Part shown: piece after piece, positions 52,620 through 63,107 of the stretch
Layout: the number at the start of each line of letters is the position of its first letter
Position numbering within the stretch: position 1 is the stretch's first letter
Assembly (NCBI GenBank): GCA_963281255.1
Contig: OY725498.1
Coordinates: forward strand, 4,030,001 to 4,094,000
Origin: Aphrocallistes beatrix
Taxonomy: Eukaryota > Porifera > Hexactinellida > Sceptrulophora > Aphrocallistidae
Reading direction: 5' to 3'
Length of the DNA stretch: 64,000 bases
The notes under the pieces: model-generated
What the model saw: the letters and a program-made list of their open reading frames with translations, nothing else
Database searches by the model: none
Told to the model about the DNA's origin: nothing
Program-made: the position numbers and the translations under genes

Positions 52620-53805
52620 GGAGCTGCTGTTGTGAAGTGGTCAGTCCAGGATTGCTGTTTTCGAATTCCCGTTTAGTTTACGGACAGAACAACAGAGAGT
52701 TCCGTACTCATATCCCGGCGTTGGAGGTTCAAGATCTTCCTACCGCCTTTCGAACTGCTTCTTTCCAGACATTCCTTTGAGGTGCTCCCTTTCCCCGCAC
52801 CCTGGACACCTCTTTTCTGGGAAATATTTTCAGACGTGCGACCCCCCACGAATGTAACACCCCCGAGCGGGAGATGCCGGCCGTTTAGGCTGTGGATCCC
52901 ATCTGGAACTCAGAGGGTTATCCTTGAGTAAGCTACCACATTATCCGTGTGTGGAGCTAAATCCACGACGTCGTTAGTAGGATTGTGTGAGTTTGAGGAT
53001 TCAGTTGTTTCGGACAACATTGCGACTTTCTTGATCTTTTCAAAATCTTTGCTCCCAAATCCAGAGGATACTCGCGCTCAGTTAGTTCGAGTTTGATAGT
53101 CTTTATCAAGCTTCTTCCGTCAACTCCCTCAATGTCATCAGCGACGTCTCTCACTTCACCGCGAACCTTGCCTTGTATGCAGGGTTTCATCCAGCTTTCC
53201 AAATTCATACGCCTAAATGGACGCCACGATTTTTCAACGCGCCTAGACTCATTTTTATATATGTTTTATGCCGCGCGCCTAGGTAGGAGTATGCCGCGCG
53301 CCTAGCCTAAAAAAAATAATACGCCTAATTATGATCCATGGGATGAAATACGCGCCTCTAGGCGCGCCCAGTACGCCTAGATGAAAGCCTGCTTGAATGT
53401 CCTTCGGGAGCTGGGAAGCGAGTATCGAGGCGACAAATTCCATTCCTACCCCCCGGGTGTTGGGCCTTACGACGTATCTCGAAAAAGAAGTCATCTATTT
53501 ATACCCCAGGTTCCCAATCTGATCTACAGAGTAGCTGCAGGATATGGTAGGGTCAATCGGAGGATCCAGAGTCTCTTCTAGGATTTCCAAAGCCCCACCA
53601 ATTGTCTCGGCACTTCTTACTACATCCCTTACCAATTCCCTCTCCGCTGTCTACGGTTGACGCAGGCTGGTAGGAGTTGAATTGAGTTTTTCTGTCCTTA
53701 CTCGCCATCCAGGATTTGCTGTACGCTGGCTAGGAAAAGATGCTTCTAATCCCCATTCTCATTCCTTTAGACAATGTTGGGATTGTAGGTCCAGTAGACA
53801 TCGTC
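52620..53805 (-). pseudogene. Gag-like retroelement relic, copy 3
   Basis: Homologous to 21510-22640. From the MSTGPTIPTL-type region near 53800 through DPPIDPTIS, SFSRYVVRPNTRGVGMEF (about 53490) and DVADDIEGVDGR (about 53155-53120) to a cysteine-rich part at about 52870-52780, where a frame reads RCPGCGEREHLK, again fitting a zinc knuckle. The element is split by the hAT MITE at 53180-53391. Frameshifts are numerous. No polymerase part was seen. Confidence 0.55.
53180..53391. mobile_element. hAT-type MITE (CAGGGTTTCATCCAG family), copy 3
   Basis: 212 bp inside the gag relic. The duplicates CTTGTATG (53172-53179) and CTTGAATG (53392-53399) differ at one base. The gag copies at 7078-7095 and 22206-22225 show the uninterrupted site. 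This is an insertion independent of the copies at 30460 and 36346. Confidence 0.92.
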
Positions 53806-54782
53806 AACAAGTCAATGAATAAACTAGATAGGAAGAAATCAAACAATTAAACTAAATAACACGAGTAAATAAATATACTAGCCAGTTAGTTGAGTATGAG
53901 TGGGTGGACTCTAAGTCTTAGGTAAGAACTTCACTACACACATATACCAATTGATCCTTAACATACAGTATAACTCGATTAGTACGTACTCATTTCTGAA
54001 TCAAAATTCCAGTAATATAGAGATTTCTATGTAATATCAACTCGGTAGTTTTCCGCTTCCCAGAGGGGCACGTCTTATCCGAGTTCTACTGTACTAGTAG
54101 TCTATGACATTTCTCATTTCACAAGATTTGATTTAACACCGATTATTGTTTATCCAGAAATCTGACCCATCTTCACTAGTTAGAGTCAGAGATACAAAGG
54201 CAATGTTCAACTAAAATGTTCACTATTCACAGTATAGAGGTGTTCATTAAAGAGGTTCTTGTTAATATTATTATACAGTATAGGGAAATATATGGGACCC
54301 AAAAATAGTGTTACTATTTGGAAGTGTTCACTAATGGAGGTTTGACTGTGTAAATTTGTACCAAAGGTGTGAATATGTGTTCATAAACAAGACACTAGTG
54401 ATGCAATAATTCGTGAAATAGCGTCTTTTGCTGTTAAATAATGCATTTTAACGGGAGAAATCGCACAAAAATTGTAAAATTAGTCCGCTTTCCAAAAATC
54501 CAGAGGGAAACACTGCTTCTTTCCATCTTACAAATAAAAGACTTGTGCTCGAAAAACTAGAATTTCCGATTGTATAAAAATGTCGATCGATAATACATAC
54601 AAGTGGAAATGTCCGCGATAATAATTAGTGCGAATCTAGAGTTGTAAATTAAAGAAAGGAATCATAACAAATACATATCATTGTCACCCTTCAGAGTTAA
54701 TCTGTCAAATTACCCAGGAGAAAAATAAAAATAAAACAGAAAAAGAAACAAATATTTATTAGAGTGAAATATCGCGAAATCA
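53806..54782. other. Spacer shared with 7511-8250 and 22641-23804
   Basis: It contains the Tigger-like MITE 53966-54091, then the block with ttcactagttagagtcagag and cactaatggaggtttgactgt, then 3' flank with aaatatttattagagtg as beside copy 3. No gene. Confidence 0.5.
53966..54091. mobile_element. Tigger/pogo-like MITE, family 2
   Basis: Begins CAGTATAACTCGATTAGTAC and ends TTATCCGAGTTCTACTG. Shorter than the copy at 7681-7844 by an internal deletion. Confidence 0.68.
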
Positions 54783-54928
54783 TCAGAATATCAAAAGAAG
54801 ATGATTGCGACCTACGAGAACAATTCTCCCTCTTGCATCTAGTGTGATTCCAACTGGTTTCTGAATGCTATCAGTGATTTTATGAACTAAATCTCCTTCT
54901 TGATTAAATAGAAATATAGAGTGTAGGG
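54783..54928 (-). pseudogene. NHL copy 13, C-terminal fragment
   Basis: From the family stop (TGA, 54783-54785) about 48 codons of the last blades can be read, with the gtgtaggg variant also present in copy 3. The match then ends abruptly in unrelated repeat sequence. Unlike copy 3 it keeps the gaatgctatcagtg segment, so it lacks that copy's one-base deletion. It is a sister of copy 3 rather than a derivative. Confidence 0.75.
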
Positions 54929-55658
54929 AAAAGTGGTCATTCCATGGCCATACTGCCTCCACTGTCCCTGACTATGATCGTGGTCGCTTGGATGGCATCG
55001 GTGCAGCTAGGATCAGAGAGCTGGGTGGATGTGTCCATACTTCCGTACTTCAGGCTACAATAGAGTGACACTAACTAAGCAAGGGTGGATAGGTGCTCTT
55101 GCACTGGCTCTAGTTGTGTTTATGCGTTGTTGTCTTTAGTAAAGTCCAAAAAATGTCTGTTAGAGGATTTTGCTTGGTTTCGTCACAAAACAAGGAAGAT
55201 TTTAACTTTCGTCTCTTTGGTCCAATTCATGTTTTGACCAATTTTCGATCTTATTTCAGGCCAGAAAACATAAATTTCCATCCTAAATGATTGGTTTTAT
55301 TCAGTAAACTCTTCAAATAAGAAAAGAAGAGTAGTGTGCAAACGAAAAGTACAAAAACGGAACACTGATTTGTGTTCCATATGAAACATCAATTCACAGT
55401 TCCCCCCAGGTTTTATTTTCAAAAACGACGCCTATGGTCACATATGTATGTAAATAGAGATAATTCACACCACACCGGAGGCTAAGGTCGATATTTACCT
55501 ATCAAGTCTATCAAATTGATTGGTAGCAGTTCAGTAATCTAGTCTAGTATCAAATAAAGGATCATTATAAATACACAGTACTGTAAATTAGCATAACAAA
55601 ATACTGAATATAAATTAAAACTATAGGCAGCTGAGCGGGGTAATTTATAAATTTGTAA
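54929..55658. other. Repeat block and 3' unit of copy 14
   Basis: 54945-55070 matches 60090-60220. Both can be read as TASTxPDYxRGxLDG then ARIRELG-type peptides, a possible exon relic with no known family. 55060-55260 repeats 25960-26130. From about 55400 the NHL 3' unit follows. Confidence 0.4.
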
Positions 55659-56903
55659 TTAGAACATCAAAAGGCGATGGTTGTAACCTACGAGGATGAT
55701 TCTCCCTCTTGTATCTAGTGTGACACCAAAAGGCTTCTGTATGCTATCAGTGATTTTATGAACTAAATCTCCTTGATTGAATAGAACAATAGCGTTTTGA
55801 CTATAATCTGAAATAATAAAGTTACCAGCACCATCTATACAGAATGAATAGGGTTGTTGTAAATGTTTAGAAATAGAATTGAGAACAGCATTCTGTACTT
55901 GAGTGAGGTTATAATTGAAGGAATAGAAAAAAGGGTTAGTGTGGCTCAGTACATAAATGTACTCGTTGGTTAGTTTTATGTCAGAAGGAGAATTCAGTAT
56001 CTCTTTTCCAAACTGAGACTTGAACAGGAAATCTTTGGAGAAAATTTGGACTCGATTATTACTATAGTCACACACAAATATATCTCCATTCGATTCATCG
56101 ATAGTAATGCCATATGGGGATTTTAATTGTCCTTCTCCACTCCCTGGAGTTCCTATCTGTTTCAAAAATGTTCCATTTAAATCAAAAACAAACAAACAAC
56201 CAGCTCCACTCTGAGATACAAACACTTTATTTTGGTAGAAAGCAATGGAACGAGGAGCATTCATCTTACCAGCTCCATCTCTATCTCCAAACTTGTACAA
56301 ATACTTTCCATCTTTGTCAAATACTTGCACTCTGTTGTTACCATAATCTGCTACGAAAATATTACCAGTCTGGTAGTGCACTGCTACTCCAAAGGGAGAA
56401 GAGAATTGTCCTTCTTTACCACCTGATGTCCCTTCTATACTGAGAACAGGAGTCACTTTTCCCTCATAATCTACTACAGGTAGGCTAGATACTACAGAAG
56501 TAGAGTTAGTAACAGTAAGTCTACCAATAGTACCAGCTAACTCCAATATTGTTTTGTCAAAGTCAAGACTGATGTGTTTAGATTCAGATTGAGATTCAAA
56601 TTCTTTTCTTTTCTCTAATAATTGTCCAATAATTGAACTTTGGATTTCTTTCATATTTTCAGATTTGATTTTATCTTTAGTAAATTGTAAGAGTTCTTCA
56701 AGTTCTGTTAGAGATTGTTTGTATTTATCTCTTTCTTTTTTGTGAGAATCTAGAATAAAATCCAATTCCTTTATTAGTTTTTCAATTCTATCTCTCAAAC
56801 AATCCATCAACTGACAAAAGTAAGTTTCTATTTCCTTTTTCCTTTTAGAGATTTCATCTTCGAAATCGTCCTTATCGCATGAGGCAATACTTGCTGTTGC
56901 CAT
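55659..56903 (-). CDS. Coiled-coil/NHL propeller protein, copy 14 (intact, type I)
   Basis: 414 aa, single exon, start MATASIASCDKDD. The only intact type I copy besides copy 2. One codon is absent in blade 5 (LFNQGDLV), as in copy 7. Variable sites: SSPFG in blade 1 with loop DYGNN, NAPRS and S232 in blade 2, KSPYG in blade 3 with DYSNN, KEILNSPS and SHTNPF in blade 4, QQPYSF and DYSQNA in blade 5, QKPFG and VGYNHRLLMF. The linker reads SIEGTSG where the family has SIGGTSG. Unlike copies 2 and 3, a stop codon precedes the start, so there is no hydrophobic extension. Confidence 0.92.
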   Translation of the reverse strand: MATASIASCDKDDFEDEISKRKKEIETYFCQLMDCLRDRIEKLIKELDFILDSHKKERDKYKQSLTELEELLQFTKDKIKSENMKEIQSSIIGQLLEKRKEFESQSESKHISLDFDKTILELAGTIGRLTVTNSTSVVSSLPVVDYEGKVTPVLSIEGTSGGKEGQFSSPFGVAVHYQTGNIFVADYGNNRVQVFDKDGKYLYKFGDRDGAGKMNAPRSIAFYQNKVFVSQSGAGCLFVFDLNGTFLKQIGTPGSGEGQLKSPYGITIDESNGDIFVCDYSNNRVQIFSKDFLFKSQFGKEILNSPSDIKLTNEYIYVLSHTNPFFYSFNYNLTQVQNAVLNSISKHLQQPYSFCIDGAGNFIISDYSQNAIVLFNQGDLVHKITDSIQKPFGVTLDTRGRIILVGYNHRLLMF

Positions 56904-57441
56904 TGAATAATGAAAAATCTAATAGAAAATAGAAATTACGAACTAACATAATAAATTTCACAATCAAGAGTCATAAATATGATGGGTACGTCACTTTTAT
57001 AAATACAGTCGACTCCGCTTAATAGGGTCACTGTTTAATCGGGTCAACCGCTTAATCGGGCCACTTTTGGCATGACCGGAATAGTTCTCATATATAGAAA
57101 CTAATACAAAATATTTTTGGTTAATAGGGTTCTCCGCTTAATCGGGTCAAAATGTCCCCTGACCGATATGACCCTATTAAGCGGAGTCGACTGTATCTAC
57201 ATCATAGACATAGCTAGCACTCCTGACAGTGACTCGCCAAGGTTTGAATTAACATCGCTATTCACTAGTCTCTGGCATTAGTAACCTCCTCCGATCATTC
57301 TCGAGCAGTAAATCTGTCGTTCTCAGCATGTGGGCAACGAAATTGCAGTGACATCGGTTCTACTCCATAGAATCCATACATTATCCTATAAGGAAAGTAC
57401 TCTGTGCTGGAACTTGGGAGGCACTTGGGGTTGTACTTAAC
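56904..57441. other. 5' flank of copy 14 with a MITE
   Basis: The type I leader (aatagaaat..catgataaa-like; compare 9476-9600) is interrupted by the Tigger-like MITE at 57006-57193. It resumes with ctacatcatagacatagctagcact. The rest is unassigned. Confidence 0.45.
57006..57193. mobile_element. Tigger/pogo-like MITE, family 1
   Basis: 188 bp between TA dinucleotides, ends CAGTCGACTCCGCTTAATAG and CTATTAAGCGGAGTCGACTG. The interior repeats cttaatcgggtc in both orientations. Second copy of the element at 3548-3738, placed in reverse orientation. Confidence 0.88.
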
Positions 57442-57753
57442 CTAACTTCTCGTCAACATTCGCTCCTGATCATTTAACATGATCTTGGGTGGTCCATGTC
57501 TGTATATCCATCCTTGGAGCCAACACTTACGAACTGACTCAGCAGTCTGATCTGCCTTTGGGTAAAGCTCCACGAAATTGGAAAAAAGTTCTGTCATTAA
57601 AAGAAAATATCGACGATTATCTGTTGACCATGGTAAGGCCGAGATATCATAGGAAATCGCGTGTGTCGGTTCCATGGCGACTGTTGTCGGGTCGAGAGGT
57701 TCTCTAGGCAGATTCTTAGGTTTGTTTCTCTGGCATATCCAGCATCCATCGTA
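57442..57753 (-). pseudogene. Ty3/gypsy-type integrase fragment
   Basis: One open minus-strand frame. YDGCWICQRNKPKNLPREP is the end of the H2C2 zinc-binding domain (Cys-x2-Cys). It is followed by a catalytic-core start with the DISALPWSTDNRRYFLLMTELFSNFVELYP region, QTAESVRKCW, and RHGPPKIMLNDQE, where the last D is the second acidic residue of the core. The frame stops at 57442 before the final Glu of the DDE triad, and the rest of the retrotransposon is absent. It is an orphan piece of a retroelement lodged between NHL copies 14 and 15. Confidence 0.8.
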
Positions 57754-58407
57754 CTGGGATAATTATAAATCTTACTCCGGCTTAGTACGTACTCATTTCT
57801 CTGAACCAAATTCCTGTAATATAGAGATTCCATTATAAAATCAACAAGGACATTCTCATTTTCATCGATTTGTTTAAACTGACTAATGGCAAGAGGTATC
57901 TGTCTGGATCAGAAAGACCTTATTTGGGCGGAAATGGGGGTAGTGGTGTTGGATATAAAACAGCGATTTACAGTATTAAATTCTACAAGCCTCTAAAATT
58001 GATTTTAAAAAATAAATATAAGAAGTAAAGTGCTCACGCACAGTTTATACTCAATCGATAATTTTGTTAGCCGAGGAATTAACCGTGATCTTTCCAGTTA
58101 ATTTGACAATTCAGCTTTATCCAGCACTCTACACTACTTCATACTGGAACAAAACAGAATAATGATGCAAATTCTACAGTTCCTCAGCGCTACTGGTCGC
58201 CTATTTACAAGAGATATTTCACACCACACCGGAGGCTACGTAGATATTCACTCAACAAGTCTAACAAATGCATTGGTTCAGTCAACTAGTCTAGTATCTT
58301 ATAAATACGCAGTACTGTATGAATTAGTCTAACAAATACTGAACACAAAACTAAAACTAAAACAAGATAAACCACACCCAATTGAAGGAATATTATAAAA
58401 TTTGTAA
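57754..58407. other. Conserved 3' unit of copy 15
   Basis: After a fragment of Tigger-like MITE family 2 (57778-57830), the NHL 3' unit runs from about 57840 (ggacattctcattttcatcg) to the stop. It shows the uninterrupted ggcaagaggtatctgtctgg site. No gene. Confidence 0.55.
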
Positions 58408-59579
58408 TTAGAACATCAAAAGACGACAGTTATGATCTACGAGGATAATTCTCCCTCTTGCATCTAGTGTGACACCAAAACGATACTGTATGCTATCAGT
58501 GATTTTATGAACTAAATCTCCTTCTTGATTGAATAGGACAATAGCATTTTGACTAGAATCTGATATAATAAAGTTACCGGAACCATCTATACAGAATGAA
58601 TAGGGTTGTTTCAAATGTTTGGAAATAGAATTGAGAACAGCATTCTGTACCTGAGTGAGGTTATAGTTGAAAGAATAGAGGAAAGGGTTAGTGTGGCAAA
58701 GTACACAAATGTACTCGTTGGTTAGTTTTATGTCAGAAGGAAACTTCAGTATTCCTTTTCCAAACTGAGACTTGAACAGGAAATCTTTGGAGAATATTTG
58801 GACTCGATTATTACCATTGTCACACACAAATATATCTCCATTCGATTCATCGATAGTAATGCCATGTGGGGAGTTCAATTGTCCTTCTCCATTCTCTGGA
58901 GTTCCTATCTGTTTCAGAAATGTCCCATTTAAATCATAAATTAACAAACAACCAGCTCCATGCTGAGATACAAACACTTTATTTTGGTAAAAAGCAATGC
59001 AAAGAGGAGTATTCATTTTACCAGCTCCACGAAAATATTACCAGTCTGGTAGTGCACTGCTACTCCCCAAGGAGAAGAAAATTGCCTTTCCTTACGACCA
59101 GATGTCCCTCCTATACTGAGTACAGGAGTCACTTTTCCCAAATAATCTACTACAGGTAGGCTAGATACTTCAGAAGTAGAGTTAGTAACAGTAAGTCTAC
59201 CAATAGTACCAGCTAACTCCAATATTGTCTTGTCAAAGTCAAGACTGATGTGTTTAGATTCGGATTGAGATTCAAATTCTTTTCGTTTCACTGATAGTTG
59301 TTCGATAATTGAGCTTTTAATTTCTTTCAGATTTTCAGATTTTATTTCAATTTTGATACTCTGTAACGCTCTTTCAAGTTCTGTTAGAGATTGTTTGTGT
59401 TTACCTCTTTCTTTTTTGTGAGAATTTAACATTTCTTCCAATTCGTTTAACAGTTTTATTTTTCTCTCTTTCAAACAATCAATCAATTGACAGAAATAAG
59501 TTTCTATTTCCTTTTGAACTTTGGAGATTTGAACTTCGAAGTCATTTTCTTCAGACGAGACAACATCTGCTGTTGCCAT
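58408..59579 (-). pseudogene. Coiled-coil/NHL copy 15, 76-bp deletion (type II)
   Basis: N-terminal 188 codons are open from MATADVVSSEEND at 59579 to GNIFVELVK at 59013. Exactly 76 bp are missing between cagctcca and cgaaaatatt near 59027, removing the blade 1 loop and the start of blade 2 and shifting the frame by one. Downstream, blades 2-6 are again open from MNTPLC (59016) to LLMF (58408). Variable sites: SSPWG, H232, NSPHG, DNGNN, CHTNPF, DSSQNA, QYRFG, VDHNCRLLMF. A split expression as two peptides is conceivable but not expected. Confidence 0.9.
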
Positions 59580-61472
59580 TTAATACTAAAATAAATCTAA
59601 ATAGAAAGCGAAAAAAATTTGAGCTTATACTAGTATTTACAAAACGAAGATCTACAATTATTGAATGGGAATTTAACTGAGATTAGGGCAACACACGAAT
59701 CAAGATGACCAAAAGTTAACACCAATGTGATGTAAAACCCCAAACGAATTCTGACTGCATTATTCTTAAAGCTATGCTACAAGAGTATAATATTCAAAAA
59801 TATGGAATGGAAATGTATCCTTGTACATAGCTATAGATATTTACAATATTTGAATTATTCGGAAAATTGGTTTCATTACTTCAGCTCTCTAAGTTCTTTG
59901 CGCCTCATACCACAATAGTACTAAGAGTTATAAATTTCAATCTCTGTAGGAGGCACAAACAAATTGAAATTGATCTCTCTCAGTACTATTTCGATTGATT
60001 GAGATTCTGTCTTGTTGAGTGGTTCGGACTATGAAGGGAAGAGGAGCTGTTGTTAAGTGGTCAGACTCAAGACTCTTTTGGTATTCAAACAACTAAAGTG
60101 GTCATATCATGACCTGACTGCCTCCACTATTCCTGACTATGGTCGAGGTTGCTTGGATGGCATCAGTGCGACTAGGATCAGAGAGCTGGGTCGATGCGTC
60201 TATATTTTTGTATTATAAGCTTATCAAAGGTAGATGATCACAACTCACTGAGCTAGAGTGGACGTTGAAATGGCTCTAGTTGTGTTTATGCCTTCTAGTA
60301 TTTAGTTAAGTCCAGAAAATGGTCGGGTATCCCCGGTAGAGGCTTTGCATAGTTTTGTTACAGAACAAGGCAGATTTACTTGCGTGTCAAAAACGATTAC
60401 TTTGTCTTATTCTAGTATAGACCAATTTTCGGTTTATTCCAGTCCGGAAAACACAAATTTCAGTCCTAATTTATCAGTCTTATTCACTAAAATTTTCTAC
60501 AAATAAAAAAAGAAGGCTGTAAGTAAATTGAGGCCAAAACCGAATTGTCAAATTGACATAAGGCCGAAAAGAGAAATTAAACAAGAAAGGAAATTTTCAT
60601 TTTCAGCGATTTGATCTCAACTGACCAGTGACGAGAGGTATTTGTCTGGATCAGAAAACCTTATTTCGGGAAAAGGGAGGTAGAAGTGTTGGATATATAA
60701 CGTCCAACATCGATTCAGTGTATTTAAATTCTTCCCGTCTCTAAAATAAACAAATTCGAACCAATAAACCTACCTAAGTAAATCTAGAATACCCACGCAC
60801 ATCTTATATGTATTAAATTGGTAACTTCAACCAAATAACTAACACCTATCTACGAGGTAAAAAGGATCATATCAGAATAAGAGTGGATTAGAAAATCCGT
60901 GGTTTACTATTTCAACTTATAATATCAGTCTTGTAATTACTCCGCTTTTCCAGTCAATTTGATAATTCAGCTTTACTCCTCTACAATACCATACACTAGC
61001 ACAAAACAAATAATGATGCAAATTCTTCGATTCCTCAGCACTACTGGTCACCTATTTATACAGAGATAATTCACACCACACCGGAGGATACTCCCCCATT
61101 TTTGGGTTTAGAGGATAGCTACATGGACCTTAGATTGGGAACAATTGGACCATGTAGTAGACACTCCAATTTGTTCAACAAATCATCAATAAATATAATG
61201 ACGTTTTATATGTTAGCAAGGACCTCTAAATATATGTATTAGATAGAACAATTCTCAACAACTTTGGCACCCACCCCAGCTATACCATTGCTTCAAACGT
61301 TCTTACTTAATATTTAAATTTATGGACGATACCATGCTATCCTGTGGATGACCGGAGAAGAGAAGATTGGAAAAGTAGCATTGACACTCTTAAACTAACA
61401 AATTACTAAACAGAGAAAAAAATATAAAATAAGAAACAAAAATTAGTATTTGAGTTAAAAACGACGAAATGG
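59580..61472. other. 5' flank of copy 15 and 3' flank of copy 16, no gene
   Basis: 60090-60440 is the repeat block also seen at 54945-55260 and 25945-26130. 60520-61080 is a diverged NHL 3' unit (tttgtctggatcagaaa, caccacaccggagg). The final 120 bases are the flank found before copies 2, 4 and 12. No coding sequence recognised elsewhere. Confidence 0.5.
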
Positions 61473-62124
61473 TTAGAATATCAAAAGACGATGATTGTGA
61501 CCTACGAGGATAATTCTCCCTCTTGCATCTAGTGTAACACCAAGAGGACTCTGTATGCTATCAGTGATTTTATGAACTAAATCTCCTTCTTGATTGAATA
61601 GAACAATAGCGTGTTGGCCATAATCTGATATAATAAAGCTACCAGCACCATATATACAGAATGAATAGGATTGTTTCAAATGTTTCAAAATAGAATTGGG
61701 AACAGCATTATGTACCTGAGTGAGGTTATAGTTGAATGAATAGAGGAAAGGGTTAGTGTGGCTCAGTATATAAATGTACTCGTTGGTTAGTTTTATGTCC
61801 GAAGGAGACTTCAGTATTCCTTTTTCAAACTGAGACTTGTATAGGAAATCTTTAGATAATATTTGGACTCGATTATTACCATAGTCACAGACAAATATAT
61901 CTCCATTCGATTCATTGATGGTAATGCTATATGGGAAACTCAATTGTCCTTCTCCATTCCCTGGAGTTCCTATCTGTTTCAGAAATGTTCCATTTAAATC
62001 ATAAACTAACAAACAGCCAGCTCCGAACTGAGATACAAACACTTTATTTTGGTAGAAAGCAATATAGCGAGGAGTATTCATCATACCAGCTCCATCTCGA
62101 TCTCCAAACTTGTACAAATACTTT
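61473..62124 (-). pseudogene. NHL copy 16, 5'-truncated (blades 2-6)
   Basis: From the family stop at 61473 the frame is open through blades 6 to 2 and up to KYLYKFGDRDGAGMMNTP. Homology ends at about 62124 within the KDGKYLYKF segment. The coiled coil, linker and blade 1 are missing. Variable sites: NTPRY and F232 in blade 2, SFPYS in blade 3, DYGNN, SHTNPF, QSYSF, DYGQHA, VGHNHRLLIF. An internal ATG at 62115-62117 would allow a 214-aa propeller fragment, but the five remaining blades are unlikely to close. This is the right-hand end of the array. Confidence 0.85.
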
Positions 62125-63107
62125 GTAACTCTGTAACCAACTGCACTTTATAAATTCACGGTACTTTCCCTGGCAACCAGAAACATTCTGTGGTATGCTC
62201 AGGTGATACAGCATGTGTCCAAACTTAATTATTCATTTATTTCTCTAAACCGAATGTGAATATTATTCAAGTACGAATAAGATGAAGTATTTCAATTAGT
62301 AATTCTGGTCGGTAAAACAAGGAGCAGATGTTTCTTTGGATCCCAAACCACTTCGCACCTGTTCAACTCTTTATGGGCTTCATTCTCGTAGATAGAACAG
62401 TGGTGACTCGAGTCGCGCGATGGAGGACAGAGGTCTTGGCAGTGGTGAGAGGAAGGAAGGGGGCAGAGAGACACGAGTCCGACACACAGCTTCCTGGCGA
62501 ATTGTTGGATTGAGGACACACTCGGATGAGGTGAGATCGCAACTTTATGCGAAGAGTCCCAGGAGATTTCCAGGTCATAGACGCATTGCACAGACTTTAA
62601 CATTCCAAGTCTGCCAATGGAGATACCTAGGCATAGTGTTGTTCATATTTGGACGTACATAGTTCTTTATTAATCACTCCATCCAGCTAGTGACTGCTGT
62701 GGTAGAAGTGTCTCACGGGTCTAAATGGATCGATGGGATCGTGGTGCACTGTTCACTATGGCTGGAAACGAGACTCTGGTACAGGAGATGTTTCAGTAGT
62801 CCGCTTGGTTCTTCTGTTACTCGGGACTACTCTTCTCTGAACGGAAATTCTCCTCACTTCTCTCAGACATATTTGAGGACGACTAAGACACAGAAGCAGC
62901 TCAACCATCTGGCATTCCTATACAAACTCGATTAATCGCCCCCCACCCACAAAGCAGCCGCTAAAATTTTTTTACGAAAAAAATAGTTATTATTCCTTTC
63001 TGTTATTAATTGATTCACTCGTTCGGTAATATTCATTGAAAACTCTCTTAAATCTCAAATATTCCATTTTTCTTTAGTGGCAAATGGAGCTAAAATATAT
63101 TCATACA
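62125..63107. other. No recognised gene
   Basis: 62300-62930 is richer in GC than the rest and has overlapping short frames on both strands (for example 62292-62603 minus and 62420-62662 plus). None carries a motif I recognise. It could contain exons of a gene beyond the array. Confidence 0.3.

Noticed and set aside
62292-62935. Candidate gene in the GC-richer stretch
   Set aside because: Frames on both strands overlap without any motif, splice pattern or repeat conservation to prefer one.
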